The position numbers were made by a program, and so were the translations under genes. The notes below the pieces were generated by a model, which worked only from the letters and a program-made list of their open reading frames with translations, did not search any database and was not told the DNA's origin. Positions 37,685-50,200 of a stretch of 64,000 nucleotides of DNA are shown one piece after another. The stretch's first letter is position 1. The number at the start of each line of letters is the position of its first letter. The DNA comes from Chloromonas sp. AAM2 (taxonomy: Eukaryota; Chlorophyta; Chlorophyceae; Chlamydomonadales; Chlamydomonadaceae): positions 1-64,000 of the forward strand of contig QAXH01006077.1 in the NCBI GenBank assembly GCA_004335635.1, given 5' to 3'.

Positions 37685-39768
37685 ACACACACAACAAGGG
37701 GCATTGTTGGCTACGAACCGGCAGAATAGAGATGGGCATGACTTGTGGGATCAGTCTGTACACCTAACAGCACAAAGCTGTGATGGATAGCAACTCAGAA
37801 CAGTGAAGGCAGGATTGAAACCCTATGTCTTCCAGTCAGCTTGGCTTCACCAAGCTGTATGCATGTGCGTGCGTACTTTCCAATACAGCATTGGATGTTG
37901 CGAGGCAGTAGAACGGCATCACTTGGTGGTCTGCAGGCACAGACAGGGAGCATGGAATGGATACTGCATTAGGCAAGGCATCAGGACTGCATTAATGGTT
38001 TGCCTTTTTTTTGTCTGTCAGGCTATTGTCGGTCTGCCAGGTCACTGCCAGCACATCAAGCGCGGCCAGCATACCGGACAGGGGTACATGTTGGTCCCGC
38101 TGCCACCGCAATTGTGGGCATGGTACTGCTGTGCTGCTGATGTCAAAGCCCGCGACAGGCATATCGAACCGTTCTTCAGGGTTATTACCAAACTCAGCTT
38201 GGTGCCCACATTTTTTTGTCTTCTTTTCCTTTTGTTCAAAGAACCTGTGTCGTTGCAACGTTAGATGGCAGCCTTGCCAACATGCCTCGCTTCACCTTCA
38301 CTTTTTCCTGGCGAAGGCGATGTGTTGTTGCTCATAATAAAGCGTGTTAGACTCGGTGTAGGCCTCTGTTTACGTGTGGCCATTGCTCCAGCTGTTGATG
38401 CAATTATTCCGAATGATAACTTATCATTCGGAATGATAACTTTATTCCGAATGATAACTTATTATTCCAAATGATAACTTGAAGTTCTCAAGCCTAATCG
38501 CCTTTGTTCCAGTGCCTGCTGCTAGAGCGTGGCGGTCAAGTTGTGTACAATTGCCAGGCTCTTTTGTTGTTGTGCATGTGTTGACTCATAGCAAACGCCT
38601 GTTTAAACCTGAAAGTGTGAAATCACATGCACCTGTAGGCCGCTGCCCTGTATAGTTTCGTGTCATTTCGTCCTGGGCTGCCCAAGGAGGCTGAGTCCAT
38701 ACTCAGCTCATTAACGTCAGAGACATGTAGGGCCTTGCTTTCCAATCCCTGGAATGAATGTTGAGCTTTTATTTGATCCGATTGGGTTTGTGTTTCTTGT
38801 CTGGGCACGTCCACTTGTTTTCTGCAATTACAACATTGCTTTGGACGACCATGTGGCCCCTTTCTTTGCATCTTGGCAATGCATGCTTGCATCTAACATA
38901 CATATCCATCGTCTTTCCCAGCAGACTGGCGCTTTGCGTACAAATGTGCCATAGGCCCATGACGTGTCTGGGATCCCATGATTCCCATGCATGATTGAAG
39001 CGTTTGCATCCTTGTACGTGCTCAGCCGGGGTGTCCTTATGCGTCCTACGGCTGCGTCTGCCTCTGTGTTGTTTTATGTGCGCTTCTGCTTTCGCTTAAC
39101 ATCCCTTGATGTGTGGATGCTTAGTTTGCAGGGTGACAGAGCAGACTGCGCTACTTGATCAGATCCATCATGGAATTATGGACGTATGATAGTAACCAGC
39201 TTGTATGAGTGTAGCCACACAATAATTTGCACTATGCGCCAACCTGTGAAGCATTAGCGCATCCTGGAGGTTCTCTTCTCTGACACAGGGCAGCCGTGTT
39301 TGGATGACAGGCTGGATAATAATTGTAATGACTGCATCATGTTACGCATCTGCGTCTTTGCTGGAGTAGAACCGCAGTATTGGAGGCCAAAAATCTGGAC
39401 CCAGCCAAAATGACCTGCTGTTCACATGCGAGCACAGCTTGTGCACGCCACAGCCGGTTGCACACCTTGCGTTTTGTCCCCCATGCATAGAGGCGTTAAT
39501 ACCATGCCTGTCATAATTTGCAGTCAGCATTGATGCAAGCACGATTTTGTTAGTGACTATTACAGTGTCAGCTGCGAGTTTGTCAGACCCTGACACAAAT
39601 CTAACACATGTCCGCAGGAGGCACGCGATGATATTTTTGCCGACCTATAAGTGGAATTTTGCCAGAGGGGGGTCCAGGGCACCCACCCACCCCTCCTAAC
39701 AGTATGTACAGGTCCATTACAGACTTTGAGTATGCCATTGTGTTCAGTTTCATGAGAGCTTTCCAGAG
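37685..39768. other. Intergenic region downstream of paralog B
   Basis: Mostly AT-richer sequence with no supported gene. It contains the 3' UTR of paralog B and the palindromic repeat cluster near 38405-38480. Open frames up to 153 codons (37803-38264) contain homopolymer T runs and have no family or splice support. Confidence 0.5.
38405..38480. repeat. Palindromic 12-mer cluster (GAATGATAACTT)
   Basis: Copies of GAATGATAACTT start at 38411, 38431 and 38449, with a one-base variant (AAATGATAACTT) at 38469. Between 38405 and 38433 the sequence is a near-perfect 29-nt palindrome with an odd central base. The pattern of short inverted plus direct repeats resembles a small foldback element or a protein-binding array. 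It does not match loxP. Confidence 0.8.
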
Positions 39769-40608
39769 NNNNNNNNNNNNNNNNNNNNNNNNNNNNNNNN
39801 NNNNNNNNNNNNNNNNNNNNNNNNNNNNNNNNNNNNNNNNNNNNNNNNNNNNNNNNNNNNNNNNNNNNNNNNNNNNNNNNNNNNNNNNNNNNNNNNNNNN
39901 NNNNNNNNNNNNNNNNNNNNNNNNNNNNNNNNNNNNNNNNNNNNNNNNNNNNNNNNNNNNNNNNNNNNNNNNNNNNNNNNNNNNNNNNNNNNNNNNNNNN
40001 NNNNNNNNNNNNNNNNNNNNNNNNNNNNNNNNNNNNNNNNNNNNNNNNNNNNNNNNNNNNNNNNNNNNNNNNNNNNNNNNNNNNNNNNNNNNNNNNNNNN
40101 NNNNNNNNNNNNNNNNNNNNNNNNNNNNNNNNNNNNNNNNNNNNNNNNNNNNNNNNNNNNNNNNNNNNNNNNNNNNNNNNNNNNNNNNNNNNNNNNNNNN
40201 NNNNNNNNNNNNNNNNNNNNNNNNNNNNNNNNNNNNNNNNNNNNNNNNNNNNNNNNNNNNNNNNNNNNNNNNNNNNNNNNNNNNNNNNNNNNNNNNNNNN
40301 NNNNNNNNNNNNNNNNNNNNNNNNNNNNNNNNNNNNNNNNNNNNNNNNNNNNNNNNNNNNNNNNNNNNNNNNNNNNNNNNNNNNNNNNNNNNNNNNNNNN
40401 NNNNNNNNNNNNNNNNNNNNNNNNNNNNNNNNNNNNNNNNNNNNNNNNNNNNNNNNNNNNNNNNNNNNNNNNNNNNNNNNNNNNNNNNNNNNNNNNNNNN
40501 NNNNNNNNNNNNNNNNNNNNNNNNNNNNNNNNNNNNNNNNNNNNNNNNNNNNNNNNNNNNNNNNNNNNNNNNNNNNNNNNNNNNNNNNNNNNNNNNNNNN
40601 NNNNNNNN
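39769..40608. other. Assembly gap (840 N)
   Basis: Unknown sequence between paralog B and the solenoid gene. The right flank (40609-40748) has an open minus-strand frame containing a hydrophobic FELAMHWLGVLYIILG segment, so an exon could be hidden in or beside the gap. Confidence 0.95.
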
Positions 40609-41238
40609 GTCAACAGGGCAAGGGGTCCGCGTCCGAGAATAATGTACAGGACGCCCAGCCAGTGCATGGCCAGCTCAAACTGGCGAATAGCACCCGAAAC
40701 CGGGACTGAGCAAAAGCATGCAAAACAAGGCTCGAACCAAGCCGCCAAAGCCTAGTCGGGCGAACAACGTCGCTAGGTCAGACCAGCACTTGAAAAAAAT
40801 AGAGAACAGCGTCATCGTGCCACAAGGGCAAGCAACCAGCCATGCACAGGGTAGAGAAAAAAAACGAGCGAGCCAAAGAGAGACCGGTGGGGCACACCAA
40901 CCAAAGAAGGTCTCTTAGTGAAAGGCATGCCGCCGTGAAAAACCACCCTCGTGAAATTCATCAGCAACTCCAACAGCAATTCCGACAACTTACAAGCCCA
41001 CCAAAACAACCAGAACCAAACCAACCAACCAACCAACCAACCAACCAGCCAGTAGTTCGCTGCCTTTTTGCACCGCGGTGCACCTTGCGACAGTATCATC
41101 GCGTGCTCTGCCCATGCGCAGCGCAACAGCCGCGTACTCCTTGAGTACCAACTACAATTTTGAATTCTGTTCAACGCACAGTGCTGGATTGGCCACAGCC
41201 CTGGCAGCGTAGCCAGGGCCTTGTGGCGGAGCCATATC
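40609..41238. other. 5' flank of the solenoid gene
   Basis: Includes the (CCAA)n run and presumably the promoter and 5' UTR of the gene starting at 41239. No other coding region is supported. Confidence 0.4.
41018..41047. repeat. (CCAA)n microsatellite
   Basis: About seven head-to-tail CCAA tetramers, roughly 190 nt upstream of the predicted start codon at 41239. Confidence 0.85.
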
Positions 41239-44200
41239 ATGGACCTGCCGCACGACTGCCTTGGGCTGCAAATCAACAGCCCAGATGACTGCCTTCTTGT
41301 GCTGCAGGGCCTTGCGGGCGATGGCTCACAGCTCAGCACAGAGGTGAGCACGGCATGCAAAAGTTCTCCCCGTGCTGACTGTCATGCGTGACCAATCGTT
41401 CCTGCACAGCCTAGCAAGCCACACGTTAGCTTGCCTGATACAAGCATGAGTGTGCTAGCATTGTCAGCCCTTGCCATGCCCCTCTTGCATGCATGCTTAG
41501 GTGGCCACCGAACTCTTGCTGGAGATACTGCAGCAAATCCACGAGCAGGAAGGAACAATCGGTGTTTACCTTCCACAGCCTGGGCAATCAACTGATAGCC
41601 CATGCGAGGAACTCCATGCCCTGCCACTTGGACACAAAATGCGCATGCATCATGGCGAAGAGGAGGCTAACAGCAATCGTAGCGGCAATGCACAGTGGAT
41701 GCTGTGCTTACGGGCATTGCTAAGGGTAGCAGAGGGCATGCCTCAGCTTCTACAGGTACGAGCAGTTGAGTGTGCACGCATGAAGTGGATGTGATGACTT
41801 GTTGAATCTGCGTATGCTGATTGCGTGCATCTTGTGTTGGTGATGTAAAGGACCGTTCATGCAACATTGTGTAACCATGGAAACAACATGCTGAATTGAA
41901 CAGCCATTCTTCACCGCTGATTTAGCCGTTGCACCTCCGAACGCTGTGTTTGCCCTACCACGGTGCTGTGCCCAACTGGTGTGCTCCAGTAAGTAATCCA
42001 GCAATTGAAGCTGTAATGCAACACAACAAAGAAGCAGCATGTGCCACACGTCGGCGCACATTCTCAAGCTCTTGCTTTCAACTGTCGCCATTCCTTGGTC
42101 CTACTTTTTCTGCAGGAGCTGGCTGGTCTGGTGCACACGGAGTTGATGCTGCGGCCCGCTCTCACCACAGCCCTTATGGCAGCATTACAGGCAACACTAC
42201 CCGCACCACAAGCCCCAACACATGCCACAGCAAGCGGAAAACTCACAAGCACTAGCGCTTCTGCTGGACTGGCTGGCAATGCCATCATGAACCGTGGGCG
42301 TGACGGTCATGCGGTCATGGGGGCCAGGCGTGGGGATTGTGGGGGTGAGGATGCGGGGGAAGGTAGAGGTGCAGCGTGGGCTTGCTGCGCTCTGCCTGAG
42401 TTGCTTCGCTGCGGCCTGCCTGCATCTCCTGGTGACCTCCTGGTGGTGGCGGCAGCGGCCAGTGTGGCGACCGGTGCGGGCGAGGCAAGGCGGGCAGCGG
42501 GGGCGGATCCACAGGCGCTGGCATGGCAGTCCATGGCCATCATATGCGTCTCCTCAAGGTGTGGGGCAAACACGGCCATGGGCACGGATATGAAAATCAG
42601 GCGCGTGTCTGCACAGGCTGCGTACAAAAGGTACACTTGTACGTTGTCAGATAGCATAGGGGTGCACAGATAGCAGGCACGGGCAGCGCACACAGCTTGC
42701 TTGTGAACGTTCAGGCAGTCTACAAGGCCCATGCATTTGCTTGTGCTTTGTCTTCATGCTTCATGTCTTTTCCTATGCCATGCAGTGTCAAAGACCTGAC
42801 TTCACTCATCGCCACCACCATGCGCCTGCTGCCTGACCTAGGCAGCTGGCTGCGTACCGCATGCATGCAGCTCCTGTCGCACGCATCAGCTGCTGCGCAC
42901 GCCTGGGGTGCGGAAGAGCCGTTCTTAGACATGGCACCAGCTCGTTTGCACCACCATTCAAAGCAGCAGATGCCGATAGCCATGCGGGACCTGATGGCTC
43001 GCTGTACACTGCTACCACCCTCTGCAGCTGACGGTGCTCAACCTTCAGCACATGCCGGGTTGGTCAGTCCGCATGTGGGGCAGCAGCAGTGTAAGCACGA
43101 GCAGCAACAGGGGAAGCATCAAGAGCAGCAAGAACCCTTTCAGCAGCAGGAGCAAGAACCAAGGCACATGCTTCCGGCCGCTCCCTCAGCCATGCGACCA
43201 CAGCTACGCAGCGCACTGAAAAAGCCGCGCACACTGGTGTCTGACGGTATTGCGACTGGTCAATGGCCTTCGGGTGTGGGTAGCTGGTCTGAAGCAGCCA
43301 TGAAGCTGGCGGTGGTACTTGTGATGGGCTGCGGGTCAGCGGCGCCGGAGGTGGCAAGCGGCCTGGTGCTCAGAGTCATGGAAGAGTTGGCATCCGGAGG
43401 TGGGTGCTTTGCAAATTGTGTGCATGTCTCTTGTGGCCCATGACCACAGAAATCCGCACTTGGTGTTAATTACCAGGTGCATCACCTTGTATCCCGACTG
43501 TTGCTAGTTGATGGCCTGGTTGCTGTCTCCTACGTGAGATGTTTCACATCCGTCAATGCCCTTTGTGTTGTCCGGCTATGCACAGGCAGCCCCCAGTCGC
43601 ACAGCGTGCACTGGGCAGCCCTGGCGGCTATCCTACGCCAAGCCACGCAGGCAGCCACGCTCCAACGCCAACTAGGGGGTGCCTCGCTGTCATATGAGTC
43701 GCCATGCGATGGCATGGCAGCAGGCATGGCACCTGCTGACTTGGCGGAGTTGCTGCATGATCAGGCGGCCTATGATATGCTGGCAGCCATGTGGGGTGCG
43801 CTGCCCCATGTGACAGAAACCTTGTCAGCGCAGCTGCCTTTCTTCATGGCGGTGAGTGCTGCAATTTGCCGCATGCCACTGCATGCCATGTGCAGTGCAC
43901 CGTCATGCAGAGGCTGTGCAAGCGGCATGGCATGCCACGATGCATGTGGTTCACCACAAGCTCTCCATCTTATCATATCAGCTTTGCTTGTGGGTGATGA
44001 TGCCCGTGTGGTGCTGCATGTTTTGCCTGACCTTGCATCCCTTTGCTGTTGAGCAGTTCGTGCACGCAAGCGCTCCCAGCCCTCACATCATTGGTGATGC
44101 TGTGCACAGGTGTCGCCTCTACCAACGGCGCAGCAGCTGCTGTCCTTACTCGAGCCCTTTCTGCCCGTTAGCTCGCCTGGACTGCGCTGTGCCCTAATGC

Positions 44201-47200
44201 GGGCTGCAGCGGACAGTGCACGCGCGGCAGAGGCAGCACAGCGCACGGCCGCACTCTCCGCACCCCCCCCACCACCGCTGCTAGCCCCACAACCGCCACC
44301 GCGTGCGGCTGTCACTGCTGCCACCCCTGCTCGTCCTGGACTGCTCGCCACCACCTTAGCAAATTCCACTCACAGGACACCAACCAGCGGGCATGTACAA
44401 TTTGGTCGCTTGCAAGCAGCTGCGACGGCTGCGACTCCAACAGATAGCCGGCCTGTGTCTGCCGCCAGGCACAACCCTGCCGGTGCAGGTGGCATTGCGG
44501 GCGCACAAGCGATGAGCACACCGCGGGCGCATGGGCAGGCAGGCAGCATGGCAGAGCAGCGCCTGCCGAGCGCCATGCACACACCGGCAAGCTCATGTAT
44601 GACAGGTGCGTGTCGAATGCAGAGGAACGGTGTTTAGGCATGTACGTGGAACTGGGTACTGGTTGATCTGACGATGCAAACAACGAACGAGCCTTCCACG
44701 TTCTGTTTTTCTGGTTGCTGCTGTTGAGTGTGCCTGCGTCCAGCTTTGCACAAGCACATTGCATGTCAGCTCTCGTAGCCAAATGGTCTCTTGCGCATTC
44801 CATGTTTGCTCTTCTGGCTTGCTCCCCTCACCAGACTGCATGAATGTGTCGCACTTGCAGGCAGCACCATGGCCTGCCCCCCCTCCATGTGTGACTCGCT
44901 CTTCTCTCGTGGCCTGGATCACGACCTGTTCACACCTTCGGGCCCCTTAGCTCACCCACTACTGCCGCTGCTCCCACCCCAGGCCAGCACCAGCCAGTTG
45001 ATAGCTGCTGACAACCAATCGGCTGCTGACACGGGCCGTCAACTAGCTATTGACCTTTACTGCACTGCTATGCTCAAACCCAGTGAGAGCAGGTTAGGCC
45101 TGTCCAAGGCCGCCATGAGCCCTTGCACAAGCAGAGACCACGTGCACAGAGCAGCTGAAGCTCTGGGAGGGGGCATGTGCGTAGACGAGCCAGCGTCACA
45201 TCAGGCTGACGTTGGCCAGGGATTGACTGCGGATGAGAGGTTGTTGGGGGATGCACAGGCTGTGCTGGATGTGTTGCTGGGCCCACGTGATCAGAAACGG
45301 TCGAACTCATGTGACTGGCAGAGGTTGGAGCGGATCATCCGGGGTTTCAGCACATGGTTAGAGGGTTGCCGGGGTGGTGCGAACCTGGCGAGCGGCTGGG
45401 AGGCGTTGAGACGTGACCAGCACACAACCGCCAGCGTTCACAACAACCCAGTCGATCGAGCGCTGCTGTCATTGCTGGAACGGCATGTGGCACATGTACT
45501 TGGTAACCTCTTGCTGCCAGCTCACAGTTTGCCTTGTGAGCTGGTGGAAGCGGGGTTCTGGCTAAGCCTTAGCCTCAGGACTGTGCTGGACGGCCTGACA
45601 ACATCTGATAGTGCAGCACCCACCACCCATTTGCATGCCCATGGCCAATCCACCGGCTGTGTCAGTGGGCAAGCCAGCCCAGCCGCCTGCGCTCCTGAGG
45701 CTCTGGCATGCATAGGCCCCTTGCTAACGCTCCTATCTCTGACAGCCCAGTTAGGCCTACTGCCCAAATACAAGGGTTCAGCAGCAGCACCCATGGGCAT
45801 TTCAGGCAGGCTGCAGCCCTTAGATAGCCAAGGTGGTTCAGGGATGGCTGCATGGGTGCTGGCAGGGGTGCTCATGGCCACTGCACACCATCGGCCAACT
45901 AACCCGGCGCAACTACCAACCGCAACAGTTGAGCAAACCGTGGCTGAGCGATCAGATGTACAGCCACCAGCTGGTGCAGCTGGACAGCAGCTGGAGCTGG
46001 GGCTGCTCCGGCTCCAGCAGCACCTGCTCAGTTGGATGCTGCGACTGATGTTGGAGGGTGGGCAACCACTAACTCATGCTATCCTACAAGCTGCAACTGA
46101 GCATCATGTCGCACAAGCCAACCAAGCAGCAGTGGACATCTCCAATCTGCAGGCCAGAAGCAGCTGTGGGAAGCTATGCAAGTGCATTGTATGTGGTGTT
46201 CTGTTTGGCTCGTCTCCACGTGCTGATCTCACCGGCCAAACAGACTGTGATCTAACTTTTGAGATCACATCGCCTAGGGCAGGTCTGCCTTGCACCACTG
46301 GGCTGGCAAACGGGTTTGATCAGGGAAGCGGGGTTGCAGCAGGCAGCAGTGAAGAGGCAGCAGGACAGCCTTGCCTGCAGCTGCTAATGGCTGTGTTGCA
46401 GTTGCATGCACAGGCCACACAGCAAGTGCATGAACTGCAGCACTCACAGGCTTGGACAACCGCTGCACAGCCACCTGCCACGGCCAATCCACCTGCTTGC
46501 TTGAATTCAGCGGATGTCCCAATCGGCAGTGGTGCAGGGACAGGTGGTCAGCCAGGCCGTACTGGCAGTGGGAGTGGGCCTGGTTCTCCGCCAGACGGTG
46601 AGCGTTTCTTTGTCAGCCGCAGAGCGGCCCTGGTGCCCACCCCCCCAGTGGCAACTGCTGGATCCTCATCACGGGATGTTCTGGTGGCACGGTTACAGAT
46701 AGTGCCCTCGTGGACATTGCCAGCTGCTTCAACAGCCTCACTCATACAGCTGCTGTCAGGCGGTCTGACGACCGGCGCTGCCTCAGCTGTCGCGGTTGAA
46801 GAGGCTGATGCTGGCCATGTGGCAGCAGGCCAGAAGCCAGTGTCACTGCATGAGCTGTTAGCGTACTGCCTGGCTTGGGCCAGGGCCGGCGAGGCCGCTG
46901 GAACCGCACCTGCGCCAGCTGGCGGCAAGCGTGGTAGCAGTGGCGGCAGCAGCGGCGGTTCAAGCACGCACAGCACCTTACTGCAATCTTCCTTAGCAGT
47001 CGCGCGAAATGCCGCCAGTCTGCTACAGTCATCTACCAGCGTGTCCTCTCACACGCCTCTTCTCACTGGTCATCAGCAGCAGCGCCCAGCAGCGGGCAAG
47101 CACAGCAAGCGCGGCAGTGGCTCAGAAGTACCGCCCCTGCTGCCCTTTCTCCCGGACCTCCTGGGCCAGCTGGCAGAAGCAAGCGGACTGGGCGAGGGCA

Positions 47201-50200
47201 CACGGCGTGACGTGGGTGTGACGGTTTCTGCCGCCACCACGCTTGCCTCTGCCCTCTCGCTAGTGGCTCAGCAGGCACCAGCAATGCAGGAAGACGGACG
47301 TGACGGTGAGTAGCGGTTCAGGGCGTGGGGTCAAAGGGGGTCAGGGCTGACCGAGCAAGTGAAACAAGCTTTCTGTGCAACACTTGGCTGGTGGAGAATG
47401 CAGGCATATCATGAAGCATATGGCAGACGGCTGTGTACGACATTGTGCATCATGGATGCATTCGGTTTTCAGAGAGTGAAGTCTGGCAGCAGTGCCTGCT
47501 CAGGTGCTTGCTCAGGTGCTTGATCTTTTGCACATAATTGATTTCCCGCACCGCCTTATCAATCTCCTCAAGCTGTTTACTTGTTTGTGACTTGCAGGCA
47601 GCTTTGCAGCAGGCGTGGCCAGCGGCAGCAGCCTCGATGCTGTCTTAGCGGCGGCTGATGCTCTGGTGCCGGCGGGGCGGCGCGACGAGGCGGCTCGGGC
47701 CGCACTGCTGCTGCTCCTGGCGGACGGGTCGCGCAACACGTGGAACGAGGTCGCTGTCTGGGAGCAGCGCTCGCACTGCTGCTGCAGGTCCGTGTGCCAT
47801 CGCATTCTTAGTAGCGTTGCATCCTTGTGGCAATGGCACTTTGGGTGCAGGTCTTAAGCTGGGTGAGGACTGGGCAAGGGTCTTGTAAGGCCAGGGCAGG
47901 CCAGCTAGGGCTTGGCTCATGAGCTTGAGCGAATTGTGTATTCATGTGTACGGTAGACGACGTGCGACGGGGCAGTGTGTGGCATGGGTATGGTAGGGGT
48001 GTGCAGCTGGTCAACCCACGTGTGAGGGGTTCTGCAGCGGAGAAGCTGGGCTATTGTGTCAACCTGTGCTGTGGCAGCAAGGCGGTCAATTTAGTACTGG
48101 AGTCATTCATTTTTTTCCATCATTACACAGCTTATCATTTTTCAGCCCACGGTACCGCAGGACCAACCAGCTGGGCGCTCAGCAGCAGCCAACTTCCCCA
48201 TCCTAAGCAAAGCATGGGCATGATGCCCATGCACATGCAAGGTTCTATACTGGACTGAAGACTTTGAACAGTGGCACCAACACCTTCATCTTCAGCCACA
48301 TGTGCCGTGCTTGCTGCAATGTGCACAGGTGTATGCCGTGTTGCCTCTGCTCAGCAACCACCAATCGCCAACTACCTCTGCCAAACCAGCAACCACACGG
48401 CGTTCACCTCGCAAGTGCACCTCCACACCGCAGCATGCCCACCCTTCTGCGCCGAGTGGAGAGCCACTGGGTCAAATGCATCACGTGGCTTGCATGCTTG
48501 TGCCTGCCTACCTGTCAGTGGCCGCTGCTCTGATAGAGGTCACATGCAACGCAACAGGCACCAGCCTTGGCCTTAAATTTGACCAAAACCCATCCCTAAC
48601 TGCAGGCCATGAGCCATTGCCGCCATCTGCAAAACGCATGCCAGTGCCCTCTCCTTGCAAGACAGCAGCTGCAGGCACAGATGCAGTGAAACAATCAGCG
48701 CAGCAGTTGGTTTTGACGGATGGCATGGCCGAACCTGTCCAGGATGCTTGCATGAACAAGCAGGGCGTGGGTCTGCCCGTACAGCTGGCAGGTGATGGGG
48801 TTGAGCAGGCCTCTGGGCATTTGGAAACTCTGTCTACAGTCGCACAGCAGCAGCAGCAGGTTGTGTTGGTGCAGCCGCCTGGGCTGGGGGATACGAAGCG
48901 CAAGCCCTCTGTCAGCCTTGGCTGGCTGTGTGCTGGCGTAGCCCGCCACCTGCTCACAGGTAAGGGCTGAAAGGATGCGATTGACGTGGGGCTGGATAGG
49001 TGTGGGAATCAACAAATGGGGCCTGCATGCCATGCATGAGAATGCGCATGGCCTAGCATTCAAATGGTGGAATTCATGGCTGGATGGGCATGTTGGGACG
49101 GGCAACTTACACGCATGCTGAAAATGGTTTGGGAAATCAGGCAGAACGCACAGCTCACTGCACTGAGGTTGACCTGTGCAAGGCTGCATACGTGCAGAGT
49201 AATCGCTGCTGTGCTACTGGCCTGCTTACCTATGCTGTGCAATGAGGCCTGCTTACCACCTGCTGCCATGTTGCAGCTGCCGTTGGTTTGCTGAGACAGG
49301 TTTCCGCAGTCTGACAAGCCTGTACTGCCAATGCCACAGGTGCCGGCTCCCTTCCTGACATCCTGGGTCCCAGCGTCCAGCTCATAGGCCCCTTGCTGCG
49401 GATTTGCTGCAGCACATCCCTGCCAGCAGAGGGAACACCAAACACCCCTTCTGCACACAGCTGCAGCGATGCCCTTGGCTTGGACAGGTCAGGGACAGTA
49501 GTGGGCGGTGGGGCCGTGCCAGGGGTGGTTGCGGAGAAGGCGGGAGCAGGGAAGCGAGCCATGGTCGAATCAACAGTGGTTGTGGACTCTGGCTGTGGAA
49601 GTGCAGAAGACGAGGACGTGGTTGTGTGGTGCAGCCGGCTGGTGGCTCAGGTGCTAAGGGGACAGCAGCAGGCACCGCAGCACAAGGCGAGGGGTGCAAA
49701 GCGTAGTCGAGAGGACGGGGCGGTGGGTGCGGGACCGCAGCTGCTGTGCCCGCTGCTGCTGCTGCGAAAGGTACTGGGAGAGCGGCTGCTGGAGCGGCCG
49801 GTGCTGAGGCAGCCACCATTCTGCCGGGGAAGCGCTGGTGGCAGCAGCAGCTTGGGATCGTGTGGGGCGGGGTTAGGGCGGTTGCGGCAGCGGTCCCGAA
49901 ACCTGGACTACTCAGAGAGTCTGAGACCGAAGCATCAGGCAGTAGCAAGCGGGAAGGCAGCTGGGCAGGGTAGTACGGGCGGGAGGGTGGACGGTGTGGG
50001 GGCGGGCNNNCGTGGGCGCAGCGGCCCGGGGCCCTGGGGCCACAGCTAGCGGCAAATACTGTAGCCAGGCTACTGGGCTGTTTGTGGAGGAGGTTGAGGT
50101 GGGTTGGGCATGAACGGCAGGCGTCAGCGACCCAGGCAACGTTGTGTTTGTTATTGCTGAGCAGCGGTGCAGTTCACAGTTGTGCTGATTATTTCTCCTC

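Noticed and set aside
38411..38480. Resemblance of the ATAACTT repeats to loxP recombination sites
   Set aside because: Only the ATAACTT heptamer is shared; arm length, spacer and symmetry do not match lox-type sites.
39659..40748. Long open frames spanning the 840-N gap
   Set aside because: They are open only because N codons cannot be stops; the few real flanking codons do not support a gene.
43476..43535. Extra exon of the solenoid gene beginning at 43476
   Set aside because: It would need phase 0, but the preceding exon ends in phase 1; joining directly to 43586 is in phase and keeps the helix pattern.
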